From an uncultured Clostridia bacterium (GTDB lineage Bacteria > Bacillota > Clostridia > Oscillospirales > CAG-382): 61,918 nt of DNA. The stretch lies in assembly GCA_947630765.1 (NCBI GenBank), contig CANRIX010000014.1:1-61918 (forward strand), written 5' to 3'. The notes under the pieces were generated by a model that saw only the letters and a program-made list of their open reading frames with translations, was not told the DNA's origin and made no database searches. A program made the translations under genes and the position numbers. This document shows, in pieces, positions 58,473 through 61,918 of the stretch. How positions within the stretch are numbered: position 1 is the first letter of the stretch; each line of letters starts with the position of its first letter.

Positions 58473-58508
58473 GGCGTTTTTCGCCGCCTTTCGGGTTGGA
58501 TTTTGGGG

Positions 58509-59237
58509 TCACGCTTGGGGTTCGGCCGATTCTTCGAGCGGGGAGAGCCAGAGGACGCCGTCCTCGCCGTGGGTCACGTCTACCTGCCCGAATCGGACCG
58601 CTTCCAGCACGGACAGGAAGATCGCGACGATCTCGCCGCGCGAATGCACGTCCGAAAACAGGCTGTCGAAGCTGACACGGGGAAAGCGGGAAAGCGTGTC
58701 CCGCAGCCAGTCCAGCTTCTCCTCGACCGTGTAGTAGCGCTCCTCGCGCAGCTCGCGGAAGAGCCGGACGTCCTCCTGCCGCAGGGGTTCCGCCCGCATA
58801 CGCTCGGCGATGCGTCCGAACGCCTCGGTCAGCAGGGAAACCGCGTGGGCGCGGTGATAGGTCGGGTCGGTCAGCTCGTCGGCGGGCTTGGGGAAGCGGT
58901 CGTAGAACTGCTCGGAACGAACCTGCAGGAATTCCGCGAGCCGACGGGCGCGCTGATGCTCGAGCAGGGCGTCGACGAGGGGCTTGCGGGGGTCCTCCTC
59001 GCCCTCTTTTTGCGGCAGGAGCATCCGGCTCTTGATGAGCATCAGCTCCGCCGCCATGACCAGGAATTCCCCGGCGATCTCCATGTCGAGCTTCTGCATC
59101 GCGTCGAGGTAGGCGGTGTACTGCTCGGCGATCTGGGCGATCGGGATATCGAAAATATCCAGCTTGTGCTTGGTGATCAACGCGAGCAGCAGGTCCAGCG
59201 GACCCTCGTACTGCTCGATTTTCAACTGCAATTCCAT
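58509..59237 (-). CDS. scpA: Segregation and condensation protein A
   Basis: 242 residues. Kleisin N-terminus LQLKIEQYEGPLDLLLALITKHKLDIFDIPIAQIAEQY, middle helix with VMAAELMLIKSRMLLPQ, and a C-terminal winged helix (SRGEIVAIFLSVLEAVRFGQVDV). It bridges SMC heads and binds ScpB. The start at 59237 gives the normal family N-terminus; the ribosome site is weak (GGGT), and the gene begins 4 bp after the M50 stop, so translational coupling is likely. Confidence 0.95.
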   Translation of the reverse strand: MELQLKIEQYEGPLDLLLALITKHKLDIFDIPIAQIAEQYTAYLDAMQKLDMEIAGEFLVMAAELMLIKSRMLLPQKEGEEDPRKPLVDALLEHQRARRLAEFLQVRSEQFYDRFPKPADELTDPTYHRAHAVSLLTEAFGRIAERMRAEPLRQEDVRLFRELREERYYTVEEKLDWLRDTLSRFPRVSFDSLFSDVHSRGEIVAIFLSVLEAVRFGQVDVTHGEDGVLWLSPLEESAEPQA

Positions 59238-59241
59238 GCGT

Positions 59242-60030
59242 TTACCCGAAGAGCGTTCCCGCAAGAATGCTCGAAACGATGCCCGGCGCGGGCGTGCCGA
59301 AGAGCCAGCAGCCGAGGAACAGGATCCCCTTGCCGATCCAGGAGGTCAGGTAGTAGAACGGCGTCCAGAGCAGCGAATTGAGTATCGCGGCGACGGTGGA
59401 GAAGCTGGAAAGTACGTTGAGCGCGATGATCCCGAGGAAGATATACTGGGTGTACAGGCGCAGCTGCAGGTACTTCGCCGCCGCGTTCGGACGCAGGAAG
59501 GACACGAGGATATTCGAGCCGTCCATCGGGGGGATCGGGATCAGGTTGAACAGCGCAAGACCGATGTTCAGCCGCATAAAGACGAGCAGCAGATAGCTGA
59601 CCGCGCTGGCGGGCGTGACCTGCTCGATCGCAAGCATATCCATCGGGAATTTGCCGAACGCGGCGAACGCGCTGCACCCCAGCCCGGCGAACAGCGCCAG
59701 CAGCAGGTTCGCGAGCGGACCCGCGAAGGAGACGATCGCCATATCCCGTCGGGGCTTTCGCAGGCGGCGGGGGTTGACCGGGACCGGCTTCGCCCAGCCG
59801 TACCCGGTGAACAGCATCATCAGAAAGCCGATCGGGTCGATATGGGCGAGCGGATTGAGGGTCAGCCGTCCCTCCTGCTTTGCCGTCGGGTCGCCGAGCC
59901 AATTGGCGGCGAGCCCGTGCGCCACTTCGTGGCAGATCAGCGCGAGCAGGATGCAGATGACGTACAGAACCAGCAGGGCGATATTGAACGCGAGGTCGTT
60001 GCCGCTGCTGTGGATCAGGTTGAGCAGCAT
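59242..60030 (-). CDS. Site-2-protease-like M50 metalloprotease
   Basis: 262 residues with about six membrane helices. Zinc site HEVAH (H34, E35, H38) in the second helix; the third ligand Asp is in LFNLIPIPPMDGSNILVSF. This short form lacks PDZ and CBS domains and is the type next to scpA in many Bacillota. It probably cuts substrates within the membrane; target unknown. It follows gpmI by 28 bp. Confidence 0.92.
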   Translation of the reverse strand: MLLNLIHSSGNDLAFNIALLVLYVICILLALICHEVAHGLAANWLGDPTAKQEGRLTLNPLAHIDPIGFLMMLFTGYGWAKPVPVNPRRLRKPRRDMAIVSFAGPLANLLLALFAGLGCSAFAAFGKFPMDMLAIEQVTPASAVSYLLLVFMRLNIGLALFNLIPIPPMDGSNILVSFLRPNAAAKYLQLRLYTQYIFLGIIALNVLSSFSTVAAILNSLLWTPFYYLTSWIGKGILFLGCWLFGTPAPGIVSSILAGTLFG

Positions 60031-60058
60031 CAGGTCGTCTCCTTTCGGGGAATGCCGG

Positions 60059-61711
60059 TCACTTCAGGCGGATCATCGAGGGACGCCAGTTTGCGGGCGG
60101 TTCCAGCCCCATCATGGTCACGACGGTGGCGGCGATGTTCGCAAGACCGTATTTGCCCTCGACGCATTCGTAGGCGTCGCGGTAGAAATTGTCGTACAGA
60201 TAGCAGGGGACCGGGTTGAGCGTGTGGCTGGTCTTTGCCTTCGGCACGCCGTCCGGGGAATACTTCGGTTCGCCGGTTTTCTTGTCGATCTCGTACATTT
60301 CGTCGGCGTTGCCGTGGTCCGCCGTGATGATCGCCACGCCGCCGACCTCGTCGACGACCTTCAGGATCCGCGCGAGGCACAGGTCCAGCGCCTCCATGGA
60401 GATGCGGGTCGCGACGAAGGAGCCGGTGTGCCCGACCATGTCCCCGTTCGGGAAATTGACCCGCAGGAAGCCGAATTTGCCGCTCCGCAGCTTTTCGATC
60501 AGCACGTCCGTGATCTCCGCGCACTTCATCCACGGGCGCTGCTCGAACGGCACGATGTCCGAGGGGATCTCGACGTATTCCTCCAGCTCCTCGGAGAATT
60601 TGCCGGAACGGTTGCCGTTCCAGAAGTAGGTGACGTGCCCGTATTTCTGCGTTTCGGAGAGGGCGAGCTGCCGGACGCCGTGCTTGACGAGGAATTCGCC
60701 CATCGTGCCGGTGATCTCCGGGGGCGAAACGAGGTAGCGGGAGGGGATATGGGCGTCGCCGTCGTATTCGAGCATGCCGGCGTACAGCACGTCCGGGACG
60801 CGGACGCGGTCGAACTTGTCGAAGTCCGCGCCGCCCTCGAACGCGCGGGAGATCTCGATGGCGCGGTCGCCGCGGAAGTTGAAGAAGATGACCGCGTCGC
60901 CGTCCTCGACGGTTCCGACCGGCTTGCCGTCCTCGGCGATGACGAACGGGGGCAGGTCCTGGTCGATCGCGCCGGTCTCCGCGCGAAGCGTTTCAACGGC
61001 TTCGGCGGCGGAAGCGAACTGCCGCCCCTCGCCGAGGACGTGGGTGCGCCAGCCGCGTTCGACCATGCCCCAGTTGGCTTCGTAGCGGTCCATCGTGATC
61101 TGCATACGTCCGCCGCCGGAGGCGATGCGCACGTCGAACGAACCGTCGCGCAGCTCGGACAGGAATGCCTCGAACGGCAGGACGTACTCCAGCGCCGAGG
61201 TCTCACCGACGTCGCGACCGTCGAGCAGGATATGGACGCGGACGCGGGAAACGCCGCACGCCTTCGCCTGCCCGATCATGGCGCGGAGGTGGTCGATATG
61301 GGAATGGACGTTGCCGTCCGAGAACAGACCGAGGAAATGCAGGGTCCCGCCGGTCTCCTTCACCCGTCCGGTCAGCGCCTTCCACGCGTCGGATTCGTAG
61401 ATCCGCCCGCTTTCGATGGCGTTGCTGACCAGCTTTGCGCCCTGCGCGAACACCTGCCCTGCGCCGAGGGCGTTGTGACCGACTTCGGAATTGCCCATGT
61501 CGTCGTCCGACGGGAGCCCGACGGCGGTGCCGTGCGCCTGCAGGAGGAAGCGGGGATAGCTCGCTTCGAGCAGGTCGAGCGTGGGGGTATAGGCGGCGCG
61601 GACGGCGTTGCCCGCCGTGCGTTCCGAATAGCCGACGCCGTCCATGACGATGGTCAGGATGGGGCGGGGCTTCCCGCCGAAGATGGATTTGTTTTGCGTT
61701 TGTTCTGCCAT
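60059..61711 (-). CDS. gpmI: 2,3-Bisphosphoglycerate-independent phosphoglycerate mutase
   Basis: 550 residues. Alkaline-phosphatase-fold metal sites: TIVMDGVGYS (D24) and the phosphorylated Ser75 in SDDDMGNSEVGHNALGAGQ. Further motifs are HIDHLRAMIGQAK, LLDGRDVG, FFNFRGDRAIEISRAF and the ITADHGNADEM metal site. The closing motif is LANIAATVVTMMGLEPP. It converts 3- and 2-phosphoglycerate in glycolysis using manganese. It begins the minus-strand run to scpB, with a promoter at 61765-61794 and AGGTAGG before the ATG. Confidence 0.97.
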   Translation of the reverse strand: MAEQTQNKSIFGGKPRPILTIVMDGVGYSERTAGNAVRAAYTPTLDLLEASYPRFLLQAHGTAVGLPSDDDMGNSEVGHNALGAGQVFAQGAKLVSNAIESGRIYESDAWKALTGRVKETGGTLHFLGLFSDGNVHSHIDHLRAMIGQAKACGVSRVRVHILLDGRDVGETSALEYVLPFEAFLSELRDGSFDVRIASGGGRMQITMDRYEANWGMVERGWRTHVLGEGRQFASAAEAVETLRAETGAIDQDLPPFVIAEDGKPVGTVEDGDAVIFFNFRGDRAIEISRAFEGGADFDKFDRVRVPDVLYAGMLEYDGDAHIPSRYLVSPPEITGTMGEFLVKHGVRQLALSETQKYGHVTYFWNGNRSGKFSEELEEYVEIPSDIVPFEQRPWMKCAEITDVLIEKLRSGKFGFLRVNFPNGDMVGHTGSFVATRISMEALDLCLARILKVVDEVGGVAIITADHGNADEMYEIDKKTGEPKYSPDGVPKAKTSHTLNPVPCYLYDNFYRDAYECVEGKYGLANIAATVVTMMGLEPPANWRPSMIRLK

Positions 61712-61764
61712 GAATACCTACCTGTTCTTCCTTATAGAATTGCGAATGTATCTATACAAAGGAT

Positions 61765-61794
61765 AGTATACCATAAATACGGCGTGCTTGTCAA
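61765..61794 (-). promoter_or_regulatory. Promoter of gpmI
   Basis: TTGACA (61794-61789), 18 nt, TATACT (61770-61765) on the minus strand, about 53 bp before the ATG. Confidence 0.8.
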
Positions 61795-61843
61795 ATCTTT
61801 TTTTGCGTTTTTTTCGGCGAAACGGGAAAAGCGTTTGGGAATT

Positions 61844-61918
61844 TTGTAGGTTTGTCAATGATGTGTTACAAAGTCAGGAAAAGAAAAGAGGACATCTTTA
61901 GGAGAGAACCAGTTAAGC
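61844..61918 (+). promoter_or_regulatory. Outward-facing leader at right window end
   Basis: TTGTAG (61844-61849), 17 nt, TACAAA (61867-61872), an A-rich leader and AGGAGA at about 61894, then the window ends. It is related in sequence, spacing and order to the left end read on the minus strand. The downstream gene is outside the window. Confidence 0.4.

Noticed and set aside
1..61918. tRNA, rRNA, CRISPR arrays, transposases and phage genes
   Set aside because: None was recognised on either strand. A tRNAscan, Infernal and ISfinder search would be needed to exclude short or divergent ones.

Overview
The window is a GC-rich stretch of a Bacillota chromosome. Gene content and order point to class Clostridia, probably a spore-forming relative of the Oscillospirales/Ruminococcaceae. 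The evidence is the large Bacillus-type SRP RNA in front of dnaX-ybaB-recR, a GerW sporulation protein behind scpA-scpB, HPr with a Ser46 site plus HprK, a FakA homologue, a CIRCE operator, and many TTGACA-N17-TATAAT promoters. This assignment is inference from gene families, not from a marker-gene search. No rRNA or tRNA gene, CRISPR array or transposase was recognised.

Layout. 1-2.1 kb: a small P-loop kinase, an XRE regulator and a lipoprotein. 2.2-10.4 kb: an extracytoplasmic-function sigma factor, a membrane protein that may be its anti-sigma, and a secreted membrane-anchored protein in one minus-strand operon. Two exported paralogues built from shared modules lie divergently on the plus strand. 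Three copies of a conserved promoter-like pair (TGTACC-N16-ARACAT) lie in the intergenic regions beside the sigma gene. 10.6-13.5 kb: SRP RNA, dnaX, ybaB and recR. 13.7-19.4 kb: fructose PTS operon (fruR-fruK-fruA-ptsH-ptsI). 19.9-26.9 kb: a DUF2812 protein, hprK, a ROK sugar kinase, lon, engB and a MATE transporter. HPr, EI, FruA and HprK together form a complete fructose uptake and carbon-control set. 26.9-29.6 kb: an AT-richer accessory island of two membrane proteins and two XRE regulators. 29.6-37 kb: an AlkZ-like protein, a split 2-hydroxyacyl-CoA dehydratase activase and FakA. 37.1-43.3 kb: a murD-led minus-strand run with three tandem M42 peptidases, a PLP lyase and a zinc-ribbon protein. 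43.4-48.7 kb: RNase P RNA, prfB, a small membrane protein, CIRCE-htpG and a DUF389 protein. 48.7-50.9 kb: an AT-richer patch with a broken gene and an orphan pyrF. 50.9-54.5 kb: yigZ-lysC, then an ArsR/DUF2087 regulator with a partner gene, and an XRE regulator. 54.5-61.7 kb: gpmI, M50 protease, scpA, scpB, DUF2953, gerW, Sfp-type transferase and a GT39-like membrane protein.

The most unusual feature is a dispersed, non-coding, structured repeat of about 190-270 bp, present five times (three plus, two minus strand). Paired bases change together between copies. Three copies begin only about 9-14 nt after a stop codon, on the same strand as the gene they follow. Two further copies sit in the intergenic regions of the sigma-factor locus. 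I do not recognise it as a named RNA or MITE family. The two window ends also carry related, outward-facing leader-like sequences, so the window may be a whole contig that broke at a repeated locus.
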